Assembly: GCA_028819215.1 (NCBI GenBank)
Contig: JAPPMG010000024.1
Coordinates: 30,347-94,346 of the forward strand
Direction of reading: 5' to 3'
DNA length: 64,000 nt
Source: Bryobacterales bacterium
GTDB taxonomy: Bacteria; Acidobacteriota; Terriglobia; Bryobacterales; UBA6623
Shown: positions 9,483 through 18,660 of the stretch, piece by piece
Numbering within the stretch: the stretch's first letter is position 1
Layout: every line of letters starts with the position of its first letter
Notes under the pieces: model-generated
Databases searched by the model: none
Told to the model about the DNA's origin: nothing
The model's input: only the letters and a program-made list of their open reading frames with translations
Program-made: the position numbers and the translations under genes

Positions 9483-10270
9483 GCGGGTCGACAAGGCGAG
9501 ACGCGCTGGGCCTGGCCGGGGCAGTCGCCGCGCTCGCGGCGGCTGGTCGCCTACCTTTGCTAGGCGCTCCCGCCGGCCTGCCGGTCGGGCTATCGCCCGT
9601 CCAAGGCTTTCTGCGACGACATGCGCCGTCCGGCCAAGCGTCGCGGGGCTCTTTCCAAGAGTACGCGGTCCTGCGGTGGCGAACGACAGACCCGCGCACC
9701 GGCGAGACTACCAACCAGGAGATTGGCAGACTGGAACTGCATGTTGAGCGCCGAGCGGACCAAGTGGTTGTGAAAGTGATGCAAACCACTCGCTACTCCA
9801 AGCCCCAGAACCGCCTGGAGGCGGAAATCGTCTGCAGTCCCGATCCGCTTCTGTCGCTTCGGAGCTGGAAGCTCGACAGCACGGTCGACGAACGCGACGA
9901 CGTTCGGTACGCGATATCGGGTCGGCGCGACGGAGACACCGTGCGCATCGAGGATGGCATGTCCGAGCGGGTCTTCGATGTCACGGGGCCGCTGGTTTCT
10001 CAATGGACGCTGGCGCTCGCGACCGGCACCGGTCCTCCGCCGCAGACGCGCTGCGGATTGCTCGAGGATCTCCTCTTGTACAAGCCGGACCAACGCCTTG
10101 TCGCGGAAGCGACGGTCGAAGTGCCGTTCTTGGACGGTTCGCACCAACTCCGGTGCTGCTCGCAACGCGGCCCGGCCGTGCTGCCCGTGCACTACTTCGC
10201 GGACGCGCGCGGACGGACGCAGCTTGTCACGCAAGGGGCTTTGGCGTGGGCCCTGGCTGAATCATCGTAG
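9479..10270 (+). CDS. Tat-exported protein of unknown function
   Basis: The ATG at 9479 overlaps the sulfatase stop (ATGA) and gives 263 aa beginning with a twin-arginine signal (STRRDALGLAGAVAALAAAG). I do not recognise the family. The mature part is rich in beta-strand-like alternation (RLELHVERRADQVVVKVMQT, EIVCSPDPLLSLRSWKL), with no catalytic motif and no haem or metal signature. Coupling to the sulfatase suggests the two work on the same exported pathway. It could be a chaperone, binding protein or non-catalytic module. Confidence 0.65.
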   Translation: MSGSTRRDALGLAGAVAALAAAGRLPLLGAPAGLPVGLSPVQGFLRRHAPSGQASRGSFQEYAVLRWRTTDPRTGETTNQEIGRLELHVERRADQVVVKVMQTTRYSKPQNRLEAEIVCSPDPLLSLRSWKLDSTVDERDDVRYAISGRRDGDTVRIEDGMSERVFDVTGPLVSQWTLALATGTGPPPQTRCGLLEDLLLYKPDQRLVAEATVEVPFLDGSHQLRCCSQRGPAVLPVHYFADARGRTQLVTQGALAWALAESS

Positions 10271-10286
10271 CCTCCCGCCAACGGCT

Positions 10287-11183
10287 TCAGAGATTGGAGA
10301 GGAAGTCCCTCAGAGCTGCGAGGAGCGCTGCCTTCTCCTCCCTTCGGACGTTGTGTCCGGCACCGTCGATATGCACGATCCTGCCGCTCTTCAACACCGC
10401 GGCGACCGCCTCGTTCTTCTTTCGGGTTACGTCGTCGGCGTCCGCTTTGAGGATCAACGTCGGAACGCCGATCTTCGCGAACAGCTCTGTCATCGGCGGC
10501 CTCTCCGCAAACGTGCGGTATCGATAGGCGTTGCTTGGATGGTGCAGCCGCTTCGAGGGCGCCCAGATGCGGCACTCCTCAAGTCCCCACCTGGGTGACG
10601 ACTCGACGCATCCTTTGACGAGATCGTCGTAGCTTGTTTGGTTGCGTGCCAATATGCGTGCGCGCGCTTCCTCCACGTTCATCGTGCCGCGTCCAGTGCG
10701 AGGCTGGCGAGGCAGCAACCCGGGGTTCTCGAGCACGATCGCCCGCGCCATGTCGGGGTATTTCGCCGCGAACCAAGCGGCCGAAGAGGCACCCATCGAG
10801 TGGCCCATCACGATCGGCCTTTCGAGCTTGAGTTCGCGAATCAGCGCCGCGACATCTTCGGCTTGCGCATCGGCCGGGTCTGATGCCTTTGCGGGATCGG
10901 ACCAGCCGTGCCCGCGCGCGTCCGGCAGAACCACGTCGTAATCAGAGGTCAGCTCCTTGGCGAGGCTCGTCCAGCACAATCCGTCGTCCGATGATCCATG
11001 CAACATGACGAGCACCGGCTTCTCGCCCCCGGTTCGCCAGTAGTGGATTCGGATTCCGTTGGCCATCACGAAACTGTCCGTCCAGCCCTCCGGAGGCGCG
11101 GGAGGCTGCCCCCCGAGCGCGGCCATGCTGGCGGCCATTGCCACCAGCGGCAGGACAATCGTTCGTCTCGCTATGTTTCGCAT
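10287..11183 (-). CDS. Exported alpha/beta hydrolase
   Basis: A 298-aa alpha/beta-hydrolase fold protein. Nucleophile elbow GHSMG, oxyanion region MLHGSSDD, acid in ILKADADD and His in DGAGHNVRR complete the triad. The ATG at 11183 is chosen over 11204 because AGGCGA lies at a proper distance upstream; it starts a typical Sec signal (RNIARRTIVLPLVAMAASMAAL, cut near GGQ). The substrate is unknown; family members are esterases, lipases and epoxide or C-C hydrolases. It converges with the Tat-exported unknown with only 16 bases between the stops. Confidence 0.8.
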   Translation of the reverse strand: MRNIARRTIVLPLVAMAASMAALGGQPPAPPEGWTDSFVMANGIRIHYWRTGGEKPVLVMLHGSSDDGLCWTSLAKELTSDYDVVLPDARGHGWSDPAKASDPADAQAEDVAALIRELKLERPIVMGHSMGASSAAWFAAKYPDMARAIVLENPGLLPRQPRTGRGTMNVEEARARILARNQTSYDDLVKGCVESSPRWGLEECRIWAPSKRLHHPSNAYRYRTFAERPPMTELFAKIGVPTLILKADADDVTRKKNEAVAAVLKSGRIVHIDGAGHNVRREEKAALLAALRDFLSNL

Positions 11184-11204
11184 GACAGTTCGCCTAGTTC
11201 GCAT

Positions 11205-11588
11205 CGCAGTCTAGCACTCGCTGGCAGGGAGCGTTGGGTCAAAAGGGGAGGGAGTTCACTTACTCAGTTAGCATTGGTGTCGCGGCATTCACAGGCAATG
11301 ACGGGGACGAATCGTGGCTGGGGAATCCGCGGGCGTCGGTGGGGAGCCTCAGTCCGCTCTCAAGGCGATTGTCGACCACGCGAGCAGATTCATTCACCCG
11401 GCTGACTCGGTGGAACTCGAGCGGTGAGATCCGCTGCAAGCAACGGGACGAAGGGTCTTGAATAAATGAGGGTCCTGAGCATTTGTCAGCGAACCGGTGG
11501 ACATTGACTCTGCGATGAGGGCGCAATCGCAGCCGCACCAGTCTACAGAAATGGTTGCCAGGCGGGATCTGACGGCCGGCCTTGCGCC
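11205..11588. other. Intergenic region, no intact gene
   Basis: No gene supported. On the plus strand a short open stretch ending with a TGA at 11425-11427 reads SALKAIVDHASRFIHPADS; it is preceded by a stop about 40 codons upstream and could be a remnant, but I cannot name a family. Confidence 0.35.
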
Positions 11589-12758
11589 TTATTGGATCGG
11601 CTCCGTGCCTTCATTGAGAATGTCAAGATACCGGCTGTAGACGAACAGTCGGTCGCGGCTCCTTCCTGTGATCTCTTGTGCAATCTCCTGAGTGACGAGC
11701 CATCTCATGGCGGCGGTAGCTGTGGGAAAAGAGAGTTGCGTGTCGCGGCATGTCTCCGCCAGCGATAGGATTGGTCGCTTCTTGAGCGCGTCGTGGACGC
11801 GCAGTACCGAACCGGCTCTTCGACCAGATGTGGCTTGAATTCGGTTGTGGTCATCTTGAAACACGCCGGAAAGACGGTCAGCGGTGGAGACCGCGCCTTC
11901 GGCCGATTGCTTCACGCCCTCGAGGAAGAACGCCAGCCATTCCTCCCAGTCCCCGGTGTGGCGCACGTGATTCAAGAGGTCGTAGTAGTCAGTGCGGTGC
12001 TGTTTGAAGTACAGACTCATATAAAGGAGCGGTTCGCGAAGCAATCTGGCGTGGCAAAGCTGGAGCGTGATTAGCAGCCGTCCTACGCGGCCGTTCCCAT
12101 CGAGAAAGGGGTGTATGGTCTCGAACTGCACGTGTGCCAGGCCCGCCCGTAGTAATACTGACAACCCGTCATTCTCGGCATGGAGAAAACGCTCGAACTC
12201 CGTCATGCAGTCTGGCAAAGCAGTGTGTGGCGGCGGCACAAAGGCCGCATTGCCCGGTCGGCTACCCCCAATCCAGTTTTGTGAACGGCGGAACTCCCCG
12301 GGCATCTTGTGTTGGCCCCGTCCACTGGACAGCAAGACGCGGTGGATTTCCCTGAGCAAGCGATTCGAGAGGGGAAGACTAGTCCGCATCAGGTATAAGC
12401 CGTGTTGCAGTGCCGCTACGTAGTTGGAAACCTCGCGCACGTCGTCGAGTGGAACTGCAGGGGTGCCCTCAAGCTCAAGAACCAGCAGATCAGACAGTGA
12501 CGACTGTGTGCCTTCGATCTGAGACGAGAGCACCGCTTCCTTCCGTACGTAGGTATATAGAAACAACTGTTGGTCCGGCAGAATCGATGAAACCCCATCT
12601 AGGCGACCCAGAGCCAACACCGCTGACTCCAGCAACTGCTGTAGAGCACCGTCCAGAGCCAGGGGGGGGTGCGGAGGGAGCGGCATCGGCACGAAGGCAC
12701 GAACGGTCTCGGACCGGACAGTGGTTAGGTCGTAGTGGCCTATTTCGCTGCGATGCAT
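11589..12758 (-). CDS. Fic-domain protein AMPylase
   Basis: A 389-aa Fic protein. The catalytic motif HPFLDGNGRVGRLL (HxFx[D/E]GNGRxxR) lies near residue 215, with the catalytic His first. An autoinhibitory helix motif, SSQIEG (SxxxE[G/N]), occurs near residue 80, N-terminal to the Fic core, which makes this a class II Fic with built-in inhibition. A C-terminal winged-helix-like region (PILSLAETCRDTQLSFPTA) follows, common in this family. Fic proteins transfer AMP to Tyr, Ser or Thr of target proteins. The gene stands alone, with an AT-rich, repeat-containing region directly upstream of its ATG; its codon pattern and setting suggest possible lateral gain. Confidence 0.9.
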   Translation of the reverse strand: MHRSEIGHYDLTTVRSETVRAFVPMPLPPHPPLALDGALQQLLESAVLALGRLDGVSSILPDQQLFLYTYVRKEAVLSSQIEGTQSSLSDLLVLELEGTPAVPLDDVREVSNYVAALQHGLYLMRTSLPLSNRLLREIHRVLLSSGRGQHKMPGEFRRSQNWIGGSRPGNAAFVPPPHTALPDCMTEFERFLHAENDGLSVLLRAGLAHVQFETIHPFLDGNGRVGRLLITLQLCHARLLREPLLYMSLYFKQHRTDYYDLLNHVRHTGDWEEWLAFFLEGVKQSAEGAVSTADRLSGVFQDDHNRIQATSGRRAGSVLRVHDALKKRPILSLAETCRDTQLSFPTATAAMRWLVTQEIAQEITGRSRDRLFVYSRYLDILNEGTEPIQ

Positions 12759-12760
12759 GA

Positions 12761-12970
12761 CAGATGATCTCTATTTCTACTTTCTATCAGATTTTTCACA
12801 ATAATGCGATTTATTATTTAAATTTTTCTTCTAACTTAAGATATTGCCGAACTCTATTAAGCTTCTCGCAATAAGACGACCCGCTGTTGAAGGTTCGCCC
12901 CTAACTTAAAATATCGTCGAGCCTTACTAAGCTTCTCGTAATAGGGCGATCTCCTGTTTAAGAATCAAGG
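12761..12970. repeat. Three tandem degenerate 70-bp repeats
   Basis: Three head-to-tail copies with an exact 70-base period: 12761-12830, 12831-12900 and 12901-12970. The best-conserved core reads TAAGCTTCTCGCAATAAG in copy 2, matched by TAAGCTTCTCGTAATAGG in copy 3 and by TCAGATTTTTCACAATAATG in copy 1. Copies 2 and 3 also share CTAACTTAA at their left end. Copy 1 is more AT-rich and more diverged. The array ends two bases from the fic ATG. It may be an operator array, a recombination scar or an attachment-type repeat. Confidence 0.7.
12774..12801 (-). promoter_or_regulatory. Candidate sigma70-like promoter for fic
   Basis: Minus strand: TTGTGA (12801-12796), a 16-base spacer and TAGAAA (12779-12774), ending about 15 bases before the fic ATG. 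It lies in the most AT-rich stretch of the window. The very short leader makes it uncertain. Confidence 0.3.
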
Positions 12971-13133
12971 CTAGATCATAGTAACGGTGCACCGAAACCC
13001 AGCGTACACGTCTAAAGCTTGAATCTGAGCGATCTTGTGCACCCGGTCCTGAGAGTCGGACCGGGTGGCGTCACGCGAGTCACGGCACCGATGCGCCGAA
13101 CGAATCCACGAAGCTCTTTGCTAACTTGGAGCG

Positions 13134-14327
13134 GTGACCCGCGCTCTAGCAACTTCCGCAACAGCACTCGCCCTGCTACTGATTTCGGGTTGCAGCCCCC
13201 CTGGAGACGCAGGGCCTGAGGGATCAGCACCTGCTGCGTCGCCACGTCAATCGTTCCAAGACGCTAGCGGCCACACAGCGGCTGTGCTGTCTGACAGCAC
13301 GCTCTACCTCAGCGCGATATCGCCGGCCGATCCGAGCGCACCAATTTCCGACCAGACCCACTCGGCGATGCAACGGCTCGGCGAAATTCTCGGAATGGCG
13401 GGCCTTGACTACCCGCAAGTCGTCAGCTGCCATGTCCAACTCTCAGACATGGAGAACTATGCCGCGATGAACGAGGTGTACGGCAGCTACTTTCCGGAAG
13501 GCGGCTACCCCGCGAGAACGACCTTGGAATTTCCCGGCCTGCCGGGCGGAACCGGTGTGTTACTGACCTGCATCGCTTACGCAGAAGCCGCCGAGATCGA
13601 GGTGATTCGCCCCTCCGAGGACAAGATCCCTGCCGCGATGGGGCCGTACTCACCGGCAGTACGGGCCGGACGCACCGTCTATGTGTCTGGCCAAGGCGGA
13701 CGGAACCCAGCCACGGGCGAGTTGGGCGAGACAGCCGACGAGCAAACCCGCCAAACTTTGCAGAACATCGGGACCATTCTTGAGGCGGCTGGCCTCTCCT
13801 ACGACAACACCGTTCTCGCGAGCTCCTACCTGCCCCAGGCATCGGACCTGGCCGTCGCAGACAGCGTCTTTGAGTCAATCTTCAGTGTCGGCGGCGCACC
13901 CAGCCGAGCCAATGTCGTGCTATCGGCACTGCCGGGCGGCATCGCAGTGGAAATCACATTCATCGCGGTAGATGACAACTATGTCACGCGCCTGTTCATG
14001 CACGATCAGGCTCCCACAGCACTGTCAAGCCCAATCTCGCAAAGCGGTAACACCGCATACACGTCTGCCATGCCGGGAGCCGGCGCCGATTTCAGGGAGC
14101 AGGTCCTACATGCCTTGGATACCAGCATCACTGCCCTACAACTAGGCTCGCTGGGACTAGCCAACGTGGTTCGAGTAAACGCCTATCTGAGCGACTTGGC
14201 GAACCTAGATGAGTTGCGCACCTTGATTGCCGAAGCGTTCCCAGACCAAGCCCCGGCAGTATCCGCTGTGCAGGCCCACCTAGCCGAGCCAGCCATGGTC
14301 AGCCTAGAGATGATCGCTGTCCAGTAG
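13134..14327 (+). CDS. Lipoprotein with three tandem RidA/YjgF domains
   Basis: A 397-aa protein starting at GTG 13134, with GGAG just upstream. A lipobox (LLLISGC) makes it a lipoprotein. Three RidA-like units follow: about 40-150, 155-280 and 290-397. Unit 2 is the most canonical (AAMGPYSPAV, VYVSGQGG, and the key Arg in PSRANVVLSALPGG). Unit 1 keeps the Arg in PARTTLEFPGLPGG. Unit 3 has lost it (QAPAVSAVQAHL). RidA proteins are normally about 130-aa cytoplasmic trimers that deaminate reactive enamines/imines. A single chain with three units could fold as a pseudo-trimer outside the cytoplasm. Role inferred. Confidence 0.8.
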   Translation: MTRALATSATALALLLISGCSPPGDAGPEGSAPAASPRQSFQDASGHTAAVLSDSTLYLSAISPADPSAPISDQTHSAMQRLGEILGMAGLDYPQVVSCHVQLSDMENYAAMNEVYGSYFPEGGYPARTTLEFPGLPGGTGVLLTCIAYAEAAEIEVIRPSEDKIPAAMGPYSPAVRAGRTVYVSGQGGRNPATGELGETADEQTRQTLQNIGTILEAAGLSYDNTVLASSYLPQASDLAVADSVFESIFSVGGAPSRANVVLSALPGGIAVEITFIAVDDNYVTRLFMHDQAPTALSSPISQSGNTAYTSAMPGAGADFREQVLHALDTSITALQLGSLGLANVVRVNAYLSDLANLDELRTLIAEAFPDQAPAVSAVQAHLAEPAMVSLEMIAVQ

Positions 14328-14382
14328 CGGCTCGCCTTCCCGCGATGTGGGCCCGGTCTGCCCTGCTAGGATGGGCCGTTTG

Positions 14383-15453
14383 ATGCACTCCCGACCCAGC
14401 AAGGAAGAGCTGCTTTCCTCTCCGACCAAGCCGTTCGCCGTCGACGGCGCCGACTCGGCATCCTCTCTGCTTGAGAAGATGGCCGACACCGCATTTCAAG
14501 GGCGCCAGCTTGGACAGGCCTTCGCGGCGTGGAAGGCGATGCTGGCCGATCCGGAATGCACCATCCTGATGGGCCTGTCTGGCGCCATGGTCCCAGCGGG
14601 CATGCGACGGCTCGTTAGGTTCATGATCGAGAACCGCTTGATCGACATCCTGACCTCGACGGGAGCGAACTTCTTTCACGACATCCACGAGACCAAGGGC
14701 TTCCACCACTACCAAGGCTCGGCCGACATGGACGACGAGGCGCTTGGCGAGGTCATGGTGGATCGCATGTACGACGTGCTGGCGGACGAAGTCCGCTTTC
14801 GCGAGCACGACCTGTGGATTGGCAGCTTCGCCGCCCGGCTAGACCAGTCGCGGCCATACACAACACGCGAGTTTCTCTACCTGTTGGGAAAAGAAGTCGG
14901 GCGCGACTGCCCAGAGGACGGCATCGTGACCGCGGCTACCAAGCACAACGTGCCCCTGTTCTGCCCCGCGATCGGCGATAGTTCGATCGGCATCGGTGTC
15001 GCCGAAAGCAGGCACCGCGGGGAGAACCGTCTGATGTTCGACATGATGGCGGACGTGTTGGAGATCACCAACGCTGTCGCCGACTCCAAGGCGACCGGGG
15101 TAATCTACTTCGGCGGCGGAACGCCCAAGAATTACACCCAGCAGTCCGAAGTTGTCGCCATCCTGATGGACCGCGGCAAGGAGGGCCACCGTTACGGCAT
15201 TCAAATCGTCACCGACGCGCCTCACTGGGGTGGCTTGTCCGGCTGCACGCTGGCCGAATCGCAGAGCTGGGGCAAGATCGCCAAGGGCGCGACGATGGTC
15301 GACTGCCATTGTGACTCGACCATCGCCATGCCATTGCTGGTGTCGGCCCTGGCCGAGCAGACCGAGCTGATCAAGAACCGCAGGCCACCTTCATTCGATA
15401 TGGGACGGGTCCTCAAGATCCGCCTGCCGTCCGCGTCGGGAGACGGGCACTAG
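14383..15453 (+). CDS. Deoxyhypusine synthase-like protein
   Basis: A 356-aa member of the deoxyhypusine/homospermidine synthase family. The ATG at 14383 has AGGATGG at fair spacing; ATGs at 14347 and 14371 are alternatives. It shows the NAD-binding LTSTGANFFHDIHE, the acidic patch around PAIGDSSIGIG, the GVIYFGGGTPKN turn and the catalytic Lys in SWGKIAKGA, followed by DSTIAMPLLV. Eukaryotic and archaeal DHS modifies eIF5A; bacterial homologues without eIF5A act in polyamine synthesis, for example homospermidine-type chemistry, or are unassigned. Its stop codon shares the CTAG palindrome with the convergent dehydrogenase stop. Confidence 0.8.
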   Translation: MHSRPSKEELLSSPTKPFAVDGADSASSLLEKMADTAFQGRQLGQAFAAWKAMLADPECTILMGLSGAMVPAGMRRLVRFMIENRLIDILTSTGANFFHDIHETKGFHHYQGSADMDDEALGEVMVDRMYDVLADEVRFREHDLWIGSFAARLDQSRPYTTREFLYLLGKEVGRDCPEDGIVTAATKHNVPLFCPAIGDSSIGIGVAESRHRGENRLMFDMMADVLEITNAVADSKATGVIYFGGGTPKNYTQQSEVVAILMDRGKEGHRYGIQIVTDAPHWGGLSGCTLAESQSWGKIAKGATMVDCHCDSTIAMPLLVSALAEQTELIKNRRPPSFDMGRVLKIRLPSASGDGH

Positions 15454-18400
15454 CGCAACTGGCTTAGAAATTCGACCAAGTCGACCAGTTCGTCGACGCT
15501 CACTTGCTCTTGGAGGTCATCCGGCATGGCGGAGACCGTCGAAGCCCTGCGCTCGACGATTTCGGCCTGCGCAAACTCCGCTACGATCCCTCCCTCCATC
15601 CGCAGCGTGACAGTCTGGTCGGTCTCGCTGACCACGAAGCCCGAGACCTCGTCATTCCGCGCCAGCGAAAGATGCACCAAGTCATAACTGGGCGAGACGC
15701 TGGCACTCGGATCCAGGATCGCCTCGTAGAGTCCCGCCTTCGGCAGCTTGTCACCGATCTTCGACAGTTCTGGCCCGAAGTCTGTGCCGACACCGTCAAC
15801 GATGTGGCAGTCGCTGCAAGTAGCTGCTTCGAACACGGCCGCGCCCTTGCCAGGATCTCCCGTCAACACGAGCAAGTCGGTCATCTGCGGCAGAGGCTCG
15901 CTGTCCCGGAGCGGCGGAACCGGGAACAGCGCGGCGGCCTGCTCGCGCAGCCGCACGTGCATCGAACGCGTGAACGCAGCCCCGGCGACCTCTGCCAGTT
16001 CCGCCGGGAAGTCGCCGTCTCGCGCCAAGTCCACCAAGGCCTGGGCGCCCTCGCCGGTGCCGGCCAAGGATCTGACCGCACGGTCGCGTGCCACTGGCGC
16101 CAAGCGCTCGTCCAACAGCATGCTCGCCAGCAAGGGCACGCTCGCAGAAGATCTCGTGTTGCCGACCGCCTCGACTGCGGCCGCGGCTAATTCGGGCTGG
16201 CTGACGACGAATTCCCGAATCACGTCCTGCGCTCCGGCCACCAGCAGCGTCTGCGCCGAAGCAATGCCGACGGGATTGTCCACGTTGCGGGCAGCAACCT
16301 CAACCAGCGACGGATAGTGTCCGGACAGCTCGTAGCGCTGCACAAGCCGCGCGAACTGCGCAGTCCCTCGACCGCGGCCAAGCAGGCCGTCGATTGCCCG
16401 GCGGATGCCGGGATCTCCGCGCAGGTCGAGTTCGGGCAGGCGCAGCAGCGCTTCAGCCGCAACGAAAAATGGTCGCGGCTTGCCATTGCTAGCGAGCCCG
16501 AAGGCCAACTGGCGCAAGGCTTTCCCCTTAGCGTCGCTATCTGGCTGGAAATCGAACGCTCGCAAGAACCGCGCCGCCTCGTCACTTCCGATCTCCGGCG
16601 ATCCGAGAATCGTCGCTAGGTAGCTAGGGGTGATGGATGCCCGCGACCTCCACACGATGTCCCGGCCAGCCGCGGTGTTCCAGTCCCCGCCCACCTGCGC
16701 TAGCCAAGCGCCCAAGTGCGAATCCCAATTCCCGGCGGCGCCAATCCCGAGCGCCTCCAAGTACCACCGGTCGCCTGCCACGTGCTGGCTCGCTAGGCGT
16801 GCCCAGAGCGCCGGCGCCGCTCGGGACGTGTTGCCGCGCAGGGCGACCGCGCACTCCCGCCTTACGTGGGCGGACGGGTCGACCGCGAGCCGCTCCAAGA
16901 TAGGGATCAGGCCGACCCCGGCTCGGCGGGCGGCACGCAGCCCGACGATGCGAATGTCTTCATCAGGGTCGGCGAGCGCCTCATCGAGGTAGTCCCGTCC
17001 GCGCTCCTCGCTACGGGCCAGCAGCCACAGCGCCCTGGCGCGCTGCCGGATCTCCGCGCCATCGCGCCACAGCCGCGCCAAGGCATCCTCAGCATCCGGC
17101 CCTCCGCCGTCAAGAGCGTGCCAAGCCAAGAATCTCGCGTCAGGATTGGGGCTCTGTAGAGCCTCGATAGCCCCGTCCACAGAGGCAACATCGTGGGTTG
17201 GCGGCCGGTACGCATGCGCTCTCGGCGCGATGCGGAAAATGCGCCCGCGCGTAGAGTCTTGCTGGCGGTTCCAGCCAATTACCGGGTCATACCAGTCGCT
17301 GACGAACAGCGATCCGTCGGGGGCTACAGCAACATCGACCGGCCGCACCCACTTATCGCGCGCCCCCTTGAGCAGGTCCACCATCCGCGCCGTATAGCCT
17401 GCCCCGCTCTTGGCCGCAAGGATGCCGCGCAACACCCCGGGGCCTGCATCGGTGGCCAGCACTTGGTCCCAGAACTCGCTCGGCAGCAGACGCCCTTCGT
17501 AGGCGGCCACTCCCGTAGGAGAACCGGCACCTGTAATCAACAGGTCCGGCACGACGCCGGGATCGTTCTGGTGCCAGTGCCGCTTCGCGATGTCCTCGTG
17601 GCGGCCGGTCCGCTCGGCCTGGTTCCCCGCGCCCGTCAGCTCGTCCCGGTAGCCATAGTTGCCGTACTCAAGGATGTAGTTGATCCGGCAGGCGTAGTTG
17701 CCGTCGTTGTCGTTGTCGGACTGCCACAGCCCGCCTAGCGAGTCCACCGCCACCTCGTAGTTGTTGCGAAAGTTGTGCCCCAGTACCTCGGTGGCCCTGC
17801 CGTCAAGATCGGAGCGGAACACCATGCCGCCTTGGTACGGGCTCGCGACCCCGATCAGGGCCTCCGCGAAGTCAGGCCGCGAACTGGCAGGCCTGTCGCG
17901 GAGGCTGCGCTCGTAGTTGCGGTCCAAGATCGGATTGCCGGCACTGTCCATGACCAGGCGCCCATCTTTGTCGTGGACGTGGCGGCCTCCGTTGCCCATG
18001 TTCCAGTAGAATTTCCCGTCCGGCCCGAACGACAGCGAGTGGGTGGAGTGGTCGTTCTGGGGAGCGCCAGAGTTGGTGAAGAGGTACTCCTTCTTGTCGG
18101 GCACGTCATCGCCGTCCTCATCGGTGAAGACCACCACGTTGGGAGCGGCTGTCACGATCACCTGATTGCCGAGCACGGCGATCCCCAGCGCGGCATCCAC
18201 ATCCCGGCCTTGGTAGTAGACCTTGGAGGTATCGGCGACTCCGTCGCCATCTGTGTCTTCAAGGATCAGGATGCGATCCCCCTCGGGGCGCATGTCGTTC
18301 CTGCCGTGCTCGCGGTAATTGACGACGTCGCAAGCCCAGATCCGGCCGCGATGATCGACATCAATGTTGGTCGGGTTCGACAGGATCGGCTCGGAAGCGA

Positions 18401-18551
18401 ACAGCGTCGCCTCAAGGCCGGGATAGAGATCGAGGCCTCCGACCGCCTCGCCAGCGCTTCGGCGGCCCGCGCCATCCGAGCCGCAGCCTGTCCAGGCGAG
18501 GACAAAGACCAGCGCCAAGAGCGCAGGATGCCGGCAATGACTTCGGCTCAT
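15450..18551 (-). CDS. PVC-type membrane-bound dehydrogenase with HEAT repeats and haem c domain
   Basis: A 1033-aa lipoprotein. The ATG at 18551 precedes a signal with lipobox (LAWTGC); the longer frame would run into the upstream gene. Domains in order: a six-bladed propeller of the PQQ glucose/sorbosone dehydrogenase type (about 45-480; DVDHRGRIWACDVVNYREH, ILEDTDGDGVAD, NMGNGGRH, VAPDGSLFVSDWYDP), HEAT-like repeats (about 480-880), and a cytochrome c domain with CSDCH near residue 912 and a C-terminal DDLQEQVSVDELVDLVEFL helix. Such proteins are frequent in Planctomycetota, Verrucomicrobiota and Acidobacteriota and probably oxidise sugars, passing electrons through the haem. It is the last gene of a four-gene minus-strand cluster. 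Confidence 0.85.
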   Translation of the reverse strand: MSRSHCRHPALLALVFVLAWTGCGSDGAGRRSAGEAVGGLDLYPGLEATLFASEPILSNPTNIDVDHRGRIWACDVVNYREHGRNDMRPEGDRILILEDTDGDGVADTSKVYYQGRDVDAALGIAVLGNQVIVTAAPNVVVFTDEDGDDVPDKKEYLFTNSGAPQNDHSTHSLSFGPDGKFYWNMGNGGRHVHDKDGRLVMDSAGNPILDRNYERSLRDRPASSRPDFAEALIGVASPYQGGMVFRSDLDGRATEVLGHNFRNNYEVAVDSLGGLWQSDNDNDGNYACRINYILEYGNYGYRDELTGAGNQAERTGRHEDIAKRHWHQNDPGVVPDLLITGAGSPTGVAAYEGRLLPSEFWDQVLATDAGPGVLRGILAAKSGAGYTARMVDLLKGARDKWVRPVDVAVAPDGSLFVSDWYDPVIGWNRQQDSTRGRIFRIAPRAHAYRPPTHDVASVDGAIEALQSPNPDARFLAWHALDGGGPDAEDALARLWRDGAEIRQRARALWLLARSEERGRDYLDEALADPDEDIRIVGLRAARRAGVGLIPILERLAVDPSAHVRRECAVALRGNTSRAAPALWARLASQHVAGDRWYLEALGIGAAGNWDSHLGAWLAQVGGDWNTAAGRDIVWRSRASITPSYLATILGSPEIGSDEAARFLRAFDFQPDSDAKGKALRQLAFGLASNGKPRPFFVAAEALLRLPELDLRGDPGIRRAIDGLLGRGRGTAQFARLVQRYELSGHYPSLVEVAARNVDNPVGIASAQTLLVAGAQDVIREFVVSQPELAAAAVEAVGNTRSSASVPLLASMLLDERLAPVARDRAVRSLAGTGEGAQALVDLARDGDFPAELAEVAGAAFTRSMHVRLREQAAALFPVPPLRDSEPLPQMTDLLVLTGDPGKGAAVFEAATCSDCHIVDGVGTDFGPELSKIGDKLPKAGLYEAILDPSASVSPSYDLVHLSLARNDEVSGFVVSETDQTVTLRMEGGIVAEFAQAEIVERRASTVSAMPDDLQEQVSVDELVDLVEFLSQLR

Positions 18552-18660
18552 GGTCGATTCGCCCAACAAGCCGCGACTGCGATCGCTACCTTGCAGCGGG
18601 CTGACGAAGAATACCAAAGCCTGTTGGCCCGCACGAGCATATCGGCAAGGCCCACCAACG

